64,000 bases of DNA from Cyclobacterium sp. (GTDB lineage: Bacteria; Bacteroidota; Bacteroidia; Cytophagales; Cyclobacteriaceae): positions 25,251 to 89,250 of the forward strand of contig NZ_JABURL010000106.1 of assembly GCF_014762705.1 (NCBI RefSeq). The letters are read 5' to 3'. Each line of letters opens with the position of its first letter. Position 1 is the first letter of the stretch. The notes below the pieces were generated by a model, which saw nothing but the letters and a program-made list of their open reading frames with translations, searched no databases and was not told where the DNA came from. Positions 51,260 to 60,655 of the stretch are shown here, piece by piece. A program made the translations under genes and the position numbers.

Positions 51260-53575
51260 ATGCAAACGCACAACCTTGGCTACCCGCGAATTGGTGCCAA
51301 AAGAGAACTCAAAAAAGCCTGCGAAAAGTATTGGTCAGGCCAAATCACACAGGAAGAACTGGTCCGGACCGGCTGGAACATTCGCATCGAAAACTGGAGA
51401 ATACAACAAGAAGCAGGGTTAGATCTGATTCCGTCCAATGATTTCTCCTTTTATGATCAGGTACTCGACATGTCCCTGGCAGTAGGTGCTATTCCCGAAA
51501 GGTACCATCAGGTCATTTTAAACAAATCCAACACCGACCTGGACCTGTATTTTGCCATGGCCAGGGGATATCAAAAAGAAGGATTGGACCTTACAGCCAT
51601 GGAGATGACCAAGTGGTTTGACAGCAATTACCACTATATTGTCCCTGAGTTCACCAAAAACCAACAATTCCGCCTATTTTCACCCAAGATCACCAATGAG
51701 TTTTTGGTGGCACAAAAAGATGATATCACGACAAAACCTGTGATATTAGGTCCCGTTTCCTATCTCTTATTGGGTAAGGAGAAAGAATCCGGATTTGACC
51801 GGCTTGACCTGATTTCACAGCTATTGCCCGTATATCTGGAAATTCTGACCGAACTGGATGCCGCAGGGGCAGAATGGATCCAATTTGACGAGCCATTTCT
51901 TTCCATGGATTTAAGTCCAAAGGCCAGGGAAGTATATTCATGGGTGTATGCCAAAATCAGAAAGGAGTTTCCTCTCCTTAAAATATTGATTGCGACTTAT
52001 TTCGGTGGGTTGCGAGAGAATCTCCCCCTGGCCTTGTCTTTGCCCGTTTGTGCCCTTCACCTCGATCTGGTACGCTGCCCGGAGCAGTTAGACGAGGCTT
52101 TAGATCATTTGCCAGCAGGCCTGACCCTTTCCCTGGGTCTTGTAGACGGCAGAAATATCTGGAAAAATGATTTTCAGAAGTCGCTGAAAATCATTCAACA
52201 CGCAAATTATAAAATAGGAGACAACCGCATCATGATCGCTCCTTCCTGCTCCCTTTTGCATGTGCCACATGACCTGGAGGAAGAAAAAAATGAGCAACAA
52301 CTTATCCCGGAAATTAAATCCTGGTTGGCTTTTGCAAAGCAAAAAATAGACGAAGTTGCCATTTTGAAGCAAATTTCTGAAAATCCAGATACGAACCAGC
52401 AAGCCCTGCTTGAAAACCAAAGAGTAATTCGCAGCAGGAAAACTTCCAGTCTGGTTGAAAATCAGCAGGTAGAGGCCAATGCCCTTAAAAATGCCAAGGC
52501 TTCCGGGCGCATTCCGTATGCATCCAGGAAAACGTTACAACAGGCCTCTTTAAATCTACCCCTATTGCCCACCACCACAATAGGATCGTTCCCTCAGACC
52601 CGGGAGGTCCGGAATTGGCGGTCCAAACTAAAAAAAGGAGAAATTGGGGAGAGAGAATACCAGGAGTTGGTAAAACAGGCAATTGACTCTGCCATAAAAA
52701 AGCAGGAAGAAATTGGATTGGACCTGCTGGTGCATGGGGAATTTGAGAGAAATGATATGGTAGAATATTTTGGTGAACAACTGAACGGGTTTGCCTTTAC
52801 GCAAAACGGATGGGTACAAAGTTATGGCAGCCGCTGTGTAAAGCCACCCATTATTTACGGTGATGTAGACCGGCCGGCTCCTATGACCGTGTTCTGGTCT
52901 GGTTATGCGCAGTCACTGACCAGAAAATGGGTAAAAGGGATGCTTACCGGGCCGGTCACCATCCTGCAATGGTCATTCGTACGGGATGATCAGCCCCGGG
53001 AAGAGACCTGCCGGCAGATTGCCGAGGCCATCAGAGAGGAAGTGATGGACCTGGAAAAAGCCGGCATCAAAGCAATCCAAATTGATGAACCTGCCATCCG
53101 GGAAGGATTGCCCCTTAAAAAAGCAGACTGGAAAACCTATTTGGACTGGGCTGTACAGGCTTTCCGGATCGCTTCTTCCGGAGTAAGAGATGATACACAG
53201 ATCCATACCCACATGTGTTACTCCGAATTTAACGACATCATGGAAAGTATCGCAGCCATGGATGCAGATGTGATTACCATTGAATGTTCCCGTTCCCAGA
53301 TGGAACTATTGGATGCCTTCGCAGATTTCAACTACCCCAATGAAATCGGGCCTGGCGTCTATGATATACACTCTCCCAGGGTCCCTTCAAAAAAAGAAAT
53401 GATATACCTGATCGAAAAGGCCCAAAAAGTAATTCCCACTTCAGGGCTTTGGGTCAATCCCGACTGCGGTTTGAAAACCAGAAATTGGCCGGAAACCGAA
53501 GCTGCACTCAGGCTTATGGTGGAAGCAGCCGGAGAAATGCGGCTAAAAGCTGGCAAAGAGACTAGCGCTGGATAG
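51260..53575 (+). CDS. metE: Cobalamin-independent methionine synthase MetE
   Basis: A 771-aa MetE, full length. N-terminal domain (residues 1-370) begins NLGYPRIGAKRELKKACEKYW, the family signature. The C-terminal catalytic domain has IGSFPQTREVRNWR, MTVFWSGYAQS, the zinc ligands in HTHMCYSEF (His and Cys), a Glu in VITIECSRSQ, and the final Cys in WVNPDCGLKTRNW. It transfers a methyl group from 5-methyltetrahydrofolate-polyglutamate to homocysteine. It lies 217 bp downstream of a B12 riboswitch. A TACTTTTG -7-like box between riboswitch and gene could allow some B12-independent expression, but it may be coincidence. Confidence 0.97.
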   Translation: MQTHNLGYPRIGAKRELKKACEKYWSGQITQEELVRTGWNIRIENWRIQQEAGLDLIPSNDFSFYDQVLDMSLAVGAIPERYHQVILNKSNTDLDLYFAMARGYQKEGLDLTAMEMTKWFDSNYHYIVPEFTKNQQFRLFSPKITNEFLVAQKDDITTKPVILGPVSYLLLGKEKESGFDRLDLISQLLPVYLEILTELDAAGAEWIQFDEPFLSMDLSPKAREVYSWVYAKIRKEFPLLKILIATYFGGLRENLPLALSLPVCALHLDLVRCPEQLDEALDHLPAGLTLSLGLVDGRNIWKNDFQKSLKIIQHANYKIGDNRIMIAPSCSLLHVPHDLEEEKNEQQLIPEIKSWLAFAKQKIDEVAILKQISENPDTNQQALLENQRVIRSRKTSSLVENQQVEANALKNAKASGRIPYASRKTLQQASLNLPLLPTTTIGSFPQTREVRNWRSKLKKGEIGEREYQELVKQAIDSAIKKQEEIGLDLLVHGEFERNDMVEYFGEQLNGFAFTQNGWVQSYGSRCVKPPIIYGDVDRPAPMTVFWSGYAQSLTRKWVKGMLTGPVTILQWSFVRDDQPREETCRQIAEAIREEVMDLEKAGIKAIQIDEPAIREGLPLKKADWKTYLDWAVQAFRIASSGVRDDTQIHTHMCYSEFNDIMESIAAMDADVITIECSRSQMELLDAFADFNYPNEIGPGVYDIHSPRVPSKKEMIYLIEKAQKVIPTSGLWVNPDCGLKTRNWPETEAALRLMVEAAGEMRLKAGKETSAG

Positions 53576-53622
53576 AAGGACGATACTCCATTGTGTTGGA
53601 ACTGCAGCACAATTTGTACTAC

Positions 53623-53660
53623 GGGCAAGCTTGACATCACAATACAGGCTTGCCCTTTTC
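53623..53660 (+). terminator. Terminator after metE
   Basis: GGGCAAGC (53623-53630) and GCTTGCCC (53648-53655) form an 8-bp stem with a 17-base loop, followed by TTTT. Confidence 0.65.
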
Positions 53661-53782
53661 ATGACCGTAAACAATAAGGATAGGTGACTGATTATCAATA
53701 GTTATTGTCAAACTATCTGGAAGCCGGCGAATTAAATTATTGCTTGGGAAAATATAGGAAACTGTACCGGGAAATTTTATTA

Positions 53783-53829
53783 TAATATAAAGAGGTATTT
53801 TTATCTTTTTATATTAATAGGTACATTTG
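53783..53829 (+). promoter_or_regulatory. hmp promoter with palindromic operator
   Basis: A -7 box TACATTTG (53822-53829) fits TAnnTTTG. An imperfect palindrome TAATATAAAGAGGTAT ... TTATCTTTTTATATTA (53783-53816, 13 of 16 pairs) is centred near 53799.5, on the -33 region. The same geometry is seen at the ric promoter. Confidence 0.6.
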
Positions 53830-53901
53830 CATCTCCGGAACGGATACTAATCCATTCTGGTAAACGAAAAATATATGTTAAAGCCCTAAAGCAATCATTA
53901 A

Positions 53902-55116
53902 ATGATCAGCAAAAAACAACAACAAGTAATTACCGCGACAGCTCCCGTACTGAAAGAACATGGTCTGGTACTAACCACCCACTTTTACAAAAGGATGTTT
54001 CAGCACCATCCCGAGTTGAAAAACATGTTCAATATGGGAAACCAAAAGAACGGAAAACAGCAGCAGGCCCTGGCCTTGGCCTTGTTGGCTTATGCCGAAC
54101 ATATTTCCAGACCAGAGGCACTCCTTCCGGATTTACACCGTATCGGCCACAAGCACGTTAGCCTGGATATCCGTCCGGAACATTATCCCATTGTGGGCAA
54201 TCACCTACTGGCCGCGATTAAGGAAGTTTTGGGAGATAGTGCTACTGCCGATATTATCGACGCCTGGGAAGCAGCCTATTACCAGTTAGCGGAGCTAATG
54301 ATAGGTTTAGAAGCTGACATGTACCAGAAACTGACCAACGAACCAGGGGGCTGGACCGGTTGGCGGCCTTTTCAAGTGACCAAAAAAGTGGAGGAGTCAT
54401 CAGAAATCACCTCCTTTTACCTCTACCCATCGGATAAAGGAAAAGTTCTGCCCCACCTTCCGGGTCAATTCATAAGTTTAAAGGTCTTTCTGCCCGACCC
54501 GGGTCTTAACCAGTCCAGGCAATACAGCATTTCAAGTATCCCAGACGAAAATTATTACAGAATTTCGGTGAAAAGGGAACAGGGGCCCCAACCCAACACG
54601 AATGGAATGATCAGCAACAGGCTGCACGATTTTGTAGATGTAGGGGATATCGTTGAACTTACCGCCCCATCCGGCAATTTTACTTTGAACGAGGAAAGCA
54701 AAACCCCGCTGGTCCTGATCAGTGGAGGGGTTGGCGTAACACCATTGATCAGCATGTTGCAAACTGCCATTGAAAAAGACCATGAACAAGCCATTACCTG
54801 GATTCATGGGTGCAGGAGTCAGGAAGTTCATGCCTTTAAAAATAAAATCCTCGAAATAAATGCAGAAAAGCCTAACATGGAGCAATATATCTTTTTTGAT
54901 CAGGTAACAGCAAAGGATCGAAAAAATGGCATTTTGCAAGGCCCGGTAGCATTGGACAGCCTCCCCGGTTATAAAATACCCTCAAACGCACGATGCTACA
55001 TTTGTGGTCCTGCAGGATTCATTGAGAAGCAATACCAGGATTTGAAGGCTATCGGTATCCATGAAAACGCCATCTTTTTTGAAGAATTTGGTCCACAACA
55101 ACTTTCATTGAACTAA
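53902..55116 (+). CDS. hmp: Flavohemoglobin (nitric oxide dioxygenase) Hmp
   Basis: A 404-aa flavohemoglobin. Globin domain residues 1-140 with the distal Tyr29 (HFYKRMF), Gln53 and proximal His85 (GHKHVSL), matching numbering in E. coli Hmp. The FAD domain (about 155-260) has RQYSISS; the NAD domain has LVLISGGVGVTPLISML and ends with YICGPAGFI and FEEFGPQ. It uses O2 and NADH to turn nitric oxide into nitrate; under anoxia it can reduce NO slowly to N2O. It is encoded next to Ric and the N2O reductase operon, a nitrogen-oxide stress block. Its promoter carries a palindrome on the -33 element. Confidence 0.97.
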   Translation: MISKKQQQVITATAPVLKEHGLVLTTHFYKRMFQHHPELKNMFNMGNQKNGKQQQALALALLAYAEHISRPEALLPDLHRIGHKHVSLDIRPEHYPIVGNHLLAAIKEVLGDSATADIIDAWEAAYYQLAELMIGLEADMYQKLTNEPGGWTGWRPFQVTKKVEESSEITSFYLYPSDKGKVLPHLPGQFISLKVFLPDPGLNQSRQYSISSIPDENYYRISVKREQGPQPNTNGMISNRLHDFVDVGDIVELTAPSGNFTLNEESKTPLVLISGGVGVTPLISMLQTAIEKDHEQAITWIHGCRSQEVHAFKNKILEINAEKPNMEQYIFFDQVTAKDRKNGILQGPVALDSLPGYKIPSNARCYICGPAGFIEKQYQDLKAIGIHENAIFFEEFGPQQLSLN

Positions 55117-55128
55117 AGAAAAATCACA

Positions 55129-55178
55129 AAAAATAATAAAGGACTATTTTGTCCTTTATTATTTTTGTTCTACCTTTG
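55129..55178 (+). promoter_or_regulatory. ric promoter with long palindromic operator
   Basis: A perfect 16-bp-arm palindrome AAAAATAATAAAGGAC (55129-55144) ... GTCCTTTATTATTTTT (55151-55166), spacer TATTTT. It spans TTTG (55148-55151), which is a -33 element exactly 19 bp before the -7 box TACCTTTG (55171-55178). Repressor binding here would block the promoter. Confidence 0.7.
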
Positions 55179-55270
55179 CTTCACAATAAGACAAAAACGG
55201 GTAAACCTGAAACAGTATTAAAGGAGTACCAGGTCTGATTATCGTTTATAATTCTTAACCTATAATCAAT

Positions 55271-56023
55271 ATGGAAACTACAAAACAAGAAACAATTGGC
55301 GCTTTGGTGGCAAAGGATTATCGCCTGGCCACGGTGTTCGAATCTTTTGGCATTGATTTTTGCTGCAAAGGAAACAGATCTATAGAAGAAGCCTGCGAAA
55401 AGCAAAAAATCAACAGCCAGACGGTTTGGGCTGCTGTAAATAAAATGCTGAATTCCTCCACGGAAGGCATACATGATTTCAACTTTTGGCCACTGGACCT
55501 GCTGGCGGATTACATTGAAAAAAAACACCACCGCTATGTGGAAGACCGAATCCCCCTCTTACAGCAATACCTGGACAAACTGTGTAAAGTCCATGGACAG
55601 GCCCACCCGGAACTATTTGAAATCACCGAACTTTTCAACCAAAGTGCTGGTGAGTTGACGGCCCACATGAAAAAGGAAGAATTTATTTTGTTTCCCTATG
55701 TCCGGAAAATGGCAAAGGATCAGGAAATTCAGACATCTGAACAGGCCAAACCTCACTTTGGCACGGTAAAGAACCCCATCCGGATGATGATGGATGAGCA
55801 CGAAAATGAAGGTGACCGCTTTGAAAAAATGGCTGCCCTTAGCAGTGATTTCTCCCCTCCTGGCGATGCCTGCAGTACCTATCGGGTCACCTATGCCCTA
55901 CTGGATGAATTTAAAACCGATTTGCACCAGCACATCCACCTGGAAAACAACATCCTTTTTCCCAAAGCCATTGAAATGGAAGAGAAAGGTCTGGCGTCCG
56001 GGAAAAATATTCCTGTTTCCTGA
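55271..56023 (+). CDS. ric: Iron-sulfur cluster repair protein Ric/YtfE (ScdA)
   Basis: A 250-aa di-iron protein. The N-terminal DUF542 domain has VFESFGIDFCCKGNRSIEEA, with the CC-x-G motif; the C-terminal hemerythrin-like HHE domain has several His/Glu iron ligands (AHMKKEEFILFPYV, MMMDEHENEGDRF, HQHIHLENNILFPKA). It repairs Fe-S clusters damaged by nitric oxide or peroxide and may release or supply iron. Standing next to hmp and controlled by a matching operator, it is part of the NO response. ATG follows a 5' leader of about 85 bp. Confidence 0.96.
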   Translation: METTKQETIGALVAKDYRLATVFESFGIDFCCKGNRSIEEACEKQKINSQTVWAAVNKMLNSSTEGIHDFNFWPLDLLADYIEKKHHRYVEDRIPLLQQYLDKLCKVHGQAHPELFEITELFNQSAGELTAHMKKEEFILFPYVRKMAKDQEIQTSEQAKPHFGTVKNPIRMMMDEHENEGDRFEKMAALSSDFSPPGDACSTYRVTYALLDEFKTDLHQHIHLENNILFPKAIEMEEKGLASGKNIPVS

Positions 56024-56131
56024 TAATAAAAAATCCAGAACAAAATGCGGTGAATGAAAGATAGCGTAGATAGGGGGCATATTATACTCCCTATTTGATA
56101 ATGTTCATACGCTATAAATTACCATACTTGT

Positions 56132-56150
56132 ACATTTTAAAGTAAAATGT
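56132..56150 (+). promoter_or_regulatory. Palindrome upstream of the nos-linked operon
   Basis: ACATTTTA-AAG-TAAAATGT, a perfect 8-bp inverted repeat 34 bp upstream of the membrane protein start. A TATAAT element (56164-56169) follows. The core resembles NsrR-type (Rrf2 family) sites such as ATGTATTTTAAATACAT, so an NO-sensing repressor is a candidate. Confidence 0.45.
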
Positions 56151-56184
56151 TACCTTGGTAAGGTATAATGTAAATCCTAATCGA

Positions 56185-57504
56185 ATGAAAAAGTTCTGGA
56201 TTTTATTATCATTTTCAAATTTTTTAATTGCTGCTCTCTTTGGTCTTATTCTCCGGGCCGCCTTTGTCTGGGAGATAGATTGGATGGAATACAGAAACCT
56301 CCTGCATGCACACTCTCATGTGGCCATGCTGGGTTGGGTGTATATGGGCATTTACGCCTTATTTTATAGCCGCTTTCTTCCGGAGCCAAAACGCAAGAGC
56401 TATTCAAGCCTGTTTTGGCTTACCCAAATCACGGTAATAGGTATGATGCTCAGCTTTCCCCTACAAGGGTATGCGGCTGTATCCATTTCCTTTTCTTCCC
56501 TGCATATTCTGGCAAGTTATGTTTTCTGTTTCCGGATCTGGAAAGATCAGCAGATCAGTCATCCGGCAGTTAAAAAGATGTTGGGTGCCTCATTGGTATT
56601 TTTAATCCTATCCACTTTAGGGGTATGGGTATTGGGACCGCTGGCCGTTTCGGGAGGGAGGAATACCGCCTTGTACCAGATAGCCATTCAGTTTTACCTG
56701 CATTTCCAATTCCATGGCTGGTTTACCTTTGCCATATTGGCTTTACTTCTTGATACCATGTTGCGCAGGAATTGGAAGATAAAGGAACATCTATTCGCCC
56801 GGTTCTTTACTGTTTTTGTTGTGGCTACCTTTCTGACTTTTGGTCTGGTTTTGTATTGGGCCTACGGCAATACTTCCTTCTGGTGGCTCAATAACCTGGG
56901 CTTGCTGCTTCAGCTCATCGGTTTGGGGCTTTTCCTTCAAATGGGCTGGGAAGGCCTACGGAATCAGCTTAATAGCAGAGAAAACCTGGCCTTTCGGTTT
57001 GGCTTTTTATCCTGGATCATAAAAATCGGAATTCAAACACTGGTTATTTTTCCGGAAGCCGCCGCTTCTGCCACTACCATCCGTCCCTTGATGATGGGTT
57101 TCATACACCTCACCGTATTGGGTATTGTGTCTGCCTTTATGATTTATTTCTTTTCAACATTGGGGTATTTCAGAACAAAATCAAATCCATTTATGCTGGC
57201 CTTGACCCTCTTTGTTTCAGGCTTTGTATTTACGGAAATCCTACTGTTCACCCAGGGCTTATTTTACTGGTGGCATTTGGGTCAATTGCCCTTTTACCAC
57301 GAATCATTATTTGCCTTATCCACCTTGTTACCGCTGGCCATTTTGTTATTTATCCTTCATATCAATACTAAAAAAACACCGATGAATAAGATCAAAGAGG
57401 CAAAAAAATATCTTCAACCAAATACAACAACTTATGAAAAATCTGACCCTAATCAAAATGCTAACCATCGCCCTTCTTTTTTGTTCCTGTGGATCAGGAA
57501 ATAA
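56185..57504 (+). CDS. Polytopic membrane protein, heme-copper oxidase subunit I-like
   Basis: A 439-aa integral membrane protein with about 12 hydrophobic helices. His motifs HAHSHVAMLGWVYMGIYALF (helix 2) and YLHFQFHGWFTFAILALLL (helix 6) are placed as in heme-copper oxidase/NO reductase subunit I relatives, with further His lost. Such proteins travel with nos genes in Bacteroidota; they may bind heme and hand electrons on, or respond to NO. It is not NnrS by motif. The C-terminal 24 residues overlap the next gene by 71 bases in another frame, so the tail may be shorter in the ancestor. ATG 56185 is preferred over TTG 56155. Confidence 0.6.
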   Translation: MKKFWILLSFSNFLIAALFGLILRAAFVWEIDWMEYRNLLHAHSHVAMLGWVYMGIYALFYSRFLPEPKRKSYSSLFWLTQITVIGMMLSFPLQGYAAVSISFSSLHILASYVFCFRIWKDQQISHPAVKKMLGASLVFLILSTLGVWVLGPLAVSGGRNTALYQIAIQFYLHFQFHGWFTFAILALLLDTMLRRNWKIKEHLFARFFTVFVVATFLTFGLVLYWAYGNTSFWWLNNLGLLLQLIGLGLFLQMGWEGLRNQLNSRENLAFRFGFLSWIIKIGIQTLVIFPEAAASATTIRPLMMGFIHLTVLGIVSAFMIYFFSTLGYFRTKSNPFMLALTLFVSGFVFTEILLFTQGLFYWWHLGQLPFYHESLFALSTLLPLAILLFILHINTKKTPMNKIKEAKKYLQPNTTTYEKSDPNQNANHRPSFLFLWIRK

Positions 57505-57934
57505 CGAGCGAAACACTTTATCCGCACCTGAAAATTCGGAGTCCGAGGTTCCACAATCCATTGCTGAAGGAAAAGGCATTGGCGAAATAGAAGAAGTAAA
57601 TCTTGAAGAGGAACTGGATGAAGACATGGTAAAAATGGGCAAATCGATATATGACATGAAATGCTCTGCCTGCCACAAGCTGACAGACCAGCGGGTGGTG
57701 GGACCCGGATTTCAGGGAGTCACCAACCGCAGAAAGCCTGAATGGATCATGAACATGATTACTAACGTGGATGTCATGCTGGAAGAGGACCCTGAAGCCA
57801 GGGCCATGCTGGAAGAATGCCTCACCAGAATGCCCAATCAAAATGTGTCTATAGGCGATGCCAGGAATATTCTGGAATTTTTCCGAAAGAATGATATGGA
57901 AAAAACCGGAAATAAAGACCAGGCCAATTCATAA
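57434..57934 (+). CDS. Lipoprotein cytochrome c of the nos cluster
   Basis: A 166-aa class I-like cytochrome c with a lipoprotein signal (LTIALLFCSC). After an acidic linker (residues 30-70, EVNLEEELDEDM) comes the heme site MKCSACHKL (C-x-x-C-H, near 77) and a C-terminal Met ligand candidate in LTRMPNQNV. It should anchor in a membrane and pass electrons to NosZ. Located 23 bp before nosZ. Its start overlaps the membrane protein gene by 71 bases; a later Met (MLTIALL, 57458) would shorten the overlap. Confidence 0.85.
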   Translation: MKNLTLIKMLTIALLFCSCGSGNNERNTLSAPENSESEVPQSIAEGKGIGEIEEVNLEEELDEDMVKMGKSIYDMKCSACHKLTDQRVVGPGFQGVTNRRKPEWIMNMITNVDVMLEEDPEARAMLEECLTRMPNQNVSIGDARNILEFFRKNDMEKTGNKDQANS

Positions 57935-57957
57935 ATAAACCCAAAAACCAGATAACA

Positions 57958-59976
57958 ATGATACTTAACAAAAATGCACTTTTACTCCTAATGCCAGTTC
58001 TCCTGACCGGCATGATATCCTGTAACAACAGGGATTCCAGCCAGCTCATTCATGGCGACGCAGCCCAAAAGGCTTATGTTCCACCTGGCGAGTACGATGA
58101 GTTTTATGCCTTTTTATCAGGAGGCTACAGTGGGCAAATTACCGTTTACGGATTGCCCTCAGGAAGGCTGTTTAAAGAAATCCCTGTTTTCTCCCAATAT
58201 CCTGAAAATGGATATGGCTATAGTGAAGAAACCAAAAACTTGTTCAATACTTCCTATGGCTTTGTCCCATGGGATGATTCCCACCATATCGAACTTTCTC
58301 AGCAAAACGGAGAGTTTGATGGCAGGTGGCTGTTTGTTAATGGGAACAATACGCCCAGGATTGCCCGGGTGGACCTCACCACTTTCGAAACCGTAGAAAT
58401 ACTGGAAATTCCTGATGTAGCAGGGCTACATTGTTCCCCCTTTATCACTGAAAATTCGGAATACCTGGTGTCGGGTACCAGGTTCAGCGTTCCCATTCCC
58501 CAGGAAGATGTTCCCATTGATACCTACAAGGAGAATTTCAAGGGCCTGATCAATTATGTATCATTGGACCAGGAGCATGGTCATATGGATCTGGCCTTTC
58601 AGATTGAGATGCCCGGATTCAATTATGACCTGGCCAGAAACGGCAAAGCGGTATCTCACGGCTGGAGCTTTCTGACCACCTACAATTCCGAGCAGGCCCA
58701 TTCCCTGCTGGAAGTAAATGCCTCCCAAATGGACAAAGACCTGATGGCCATTGTAAACTGGAAAAAGGCAGAAGAATACCTGGCAGCCGGTAAGTTTACT
58801 GAAAGAGAAACCTCCTATTACCACAATCTGATGAACGAAGGATCCGGTATTGTCAATTCTGAGGAAAGGACCACTACAAAAATCCTTGACCCTAAGGAAT
58901 GCCCGGACATGGTCTATTTTATCCCTGTACCCAAGTCACCACACGGATGTGATATAGATCCTACCGGGGAATATATTGTCGGAAACGGAAAGCTCTCTGC
59001 TGACATGTCTGTCTATTCCTTCAGCCAGATCATGCAAGCCATAGAGGAGGAAAATTTTGATGGTGAATTTGACGGCATTCCCATCATCAATTATGAAGCA
59101 GGACTCCATGGCATCGTTAAGAAACCAGGGCTAGGCCCACTTCATACGGAATTTGATGGTAGAGGTAATGCCTATACCACATTCTTCATCTCATCCGAAG
59201 TGGTAAAATGGGATGTAGAATCCAAGGAAATCCTGGACCGCCAATCCACCTTTTATTCTCCAGGACACCTGGTAATCCCCGGTGGGGAAACCCGAAACCC
59301 CGATGGCAAATACCTGGTGGCCATGAATAAAATTACCAAAGACCGTTTTCTACCTACGGGCCCGGAAATGATGCACTCTGCACAGCTTTTTGACATCAGT
59401 GGGGAAAAGATGGAGCTTATTCTCGATTTTCCCACCAAGGCAGAGCCTCACTATGCCCAGGCCATAGCTGCAGAGAAGCTCATGGCAAATTCCAAAAAAT
59501 TCTATCCCATTGAAGACAACACCCATCCTTATGCCACCATGGGAGAAGGTAATTCCAAGGTGGAACGTGAAGGTGATGAAGTACACGTTTACATGACCGC
59601 CATGAGAAGTCACCTGGCCCCAGACAATATAGAAGGGATCAAGGTGGGGGACAAGGTGTTTTTTCACCTCACCAATTTAGAGCAGGACTGGGATGTACCC
59701 CATGGTTTTGCCATGCAGGGAGCTACCAATGCCGAGCTTTTGGTTATGCCGGGACAAACCAGGACCTTATTGTGGGAACCCAAAAAACCGGGTGTTTTTG
59801 CTTTCTACTGTACCGACTTCTGCTCCGCCCTGCACCAGGAAATGTCCGGATACGCCAGGGTCTCTGCCCAGGGCTCCGATGTTCCACTCAAATGGGGACT
59901 TAATGAAGAATTAAGTGACAACCGCGAGGCGGCGAATACCTTCTATGAGCAAGCCAAAGCCAGGGCATCACAGTAA
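57958..59976 (+). CDS. nosZ: Nitrous oxide reductase NosZ (clade II, lipoprotein signal)
   Basis: A 672-aa N2O reductase. The Sec-type signal lacks twin Arg and includes a lipobox LTGMISC at 15-21, so the enzyme is probably membrane anchored, unlike Tat-exported clade I NosZ. The beta-propeller N-terminal domain holds CuZ His ligands in segments such as WDDSHHIELS, SPHGCDIDPTGEY, GLHGIV, GPLHTEFDG, SPGHLVIPGG and EPHYAQ. The C-terminal cupredoxin domain holds CuA: CTDFCSALHQEM (Cys618, Cys622, His626, Met629). It reduces N2O to N2 in the periplasm, the last step of denitrification, and takes electrons from the adjacent cytochrome. All ligands appear intact. Confidence 0.97.
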   Translation: MILNKNALLLLMPVLLTGMISCNNRDSSQLIHGDAAQKAYVPPGEYDEFYAFLSGGYSGQITVYGLPSGRLFKEIPVFSQYPENGYGYSEETKNLFNTSYGFVPWDDSHHIELSQQNGEFDGRWLFVNGNNTPRIARVDLTTFETVEILEIPDVAGLHCSPFITENSEYLVSGTRFSVPIPQEDVPIDTYKENFKGLINYVSLDQEHGHMDLAFQIEMPGFNYDLARNGKAVSHGWSFLTTYNSEQAHSLLEVNASQMDKDLMAIVNWKKAEEYLAAGKFTERETSYYHNLMNEGSGIVNSEERTTTKILDPKECPDMVYFIPVPKSPHGCDIDPTGEYIVGNGKLSADMSVYSFSQIMQAIEEENFDGEFDGIPIINYEAGLHGIVKKPGLGPLHTEFDGRGNAYTTFFISSEVVKWDVESKEILDRQSTFYSPGHLVIPGGETRNPDGKYLVAMNKITKDRFLPTGPEMMHSAQLFDISGEKMELILDFPTKAEPHYAQAIAAEKLMANSKKFYPIEDNTHPYATMGEGNSKVEREGDEVHVYMTAMRSHLAPDNIEGIKVGDKVFFHLTNLEQDWDVPHGFAMQGATNAELLVMPGQTRTLLWEPKKPGVFAFYCTDFCSALHQEMSGYARVSAQGSDVPLKWGLNEELSDNREAANTFYEQAKARASQ

Positions 59977-60056
59977 TTTTCAGGCTGCTGCCGGTCCAAC
60001 AGGCTGGCAGCAGCATTTTCTTAATCCTGGCTTCAGGTCAGGAAAACAGGTCTTGT

Positions 60057-60632
60057 ATGAAAAAATTACCCACTCCCAAAATCTTAATGCTTCTGGCGGT
60101 AGCCAGTTTGGCAGCACTGTTTTTTTTCCCCTTATGGCAAATACGTTTGGATGCAGCTCAATTCCCGGGAGGATTACAACTGCACATCTGGATCAATAAA
60201 GTTTCCGGAACAGACAAAAATATCATCCAGAACATCAATATACTGAACCACTATATAGGGATGCAGGCCATTCATCCGGATTCCATTCCCGAACTAAAAT
60301 ACTTCCCCCTGATCAATTACCTCATGATCGCCTTGGGCCTGGTCTTTGCCTGGATTAATAAAAGTATGGGATTCTTAACCTGGACCATAGTCCTGGTACT
60401 ATTGGGGATTTTGGGCCTTTATGATTTTTACCTGTGGCTCTATGATTATGGTCATAACCTGGATCCCAAAGCGCCCATTAAAGTAGAAGGCATGACCTAT
60501 ATGCCTCCTTTATTGGGGAAAAAAGATTTGCTAAACTTTAAGGTACAATCCTATCCCCACTGGGGAGGCCTTTTCCTGGGCATGGCGACAGTTTTCGGAG
60601 GACTGGCATTTATCAAAAAAAATAGAAAATAA
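60057..60632 (+). CDS. Small membrane protein of the nos operon
   Basis: A 191-aa membrane protein with about four helices (LAALFFFPLWQI, YLMIALGLVFAWI, GFLTWTIVLVLLGILGLYDF, GGLFLGMATVFGGLAFI). A short acidic/aromatic segment with MTYMPPLLGKKD lies between helices 3 and 4. The gene holds a position between nosZ and nosL that is occupied by a small membrane protein (NosB-like position) in clade II clusters. No heme or metal motif is evident. Likely helps maturation of NosZ or electron delivery. Confidence 0.6.
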   Translation: MKKLPTPKILMLLAVASLAALFFFPLWQIRLDAAQFPGGLQLHIWINKVSGTDKNIIQNINILNHYIGMQAIHPDSIPELKYFPLINYLMIALGLVFAWINKSMGFLTWTIVLVLLGILGLYDFYLWLYDYGHNLDPKAPIKVEGMTYMPPLLGKKDLLNFKVQSYPHWGGLFLGMATVFGGLAFIKKNRK

Positions 60633-60655
60633 AAAAAGAGGCAACACCAGGACAA

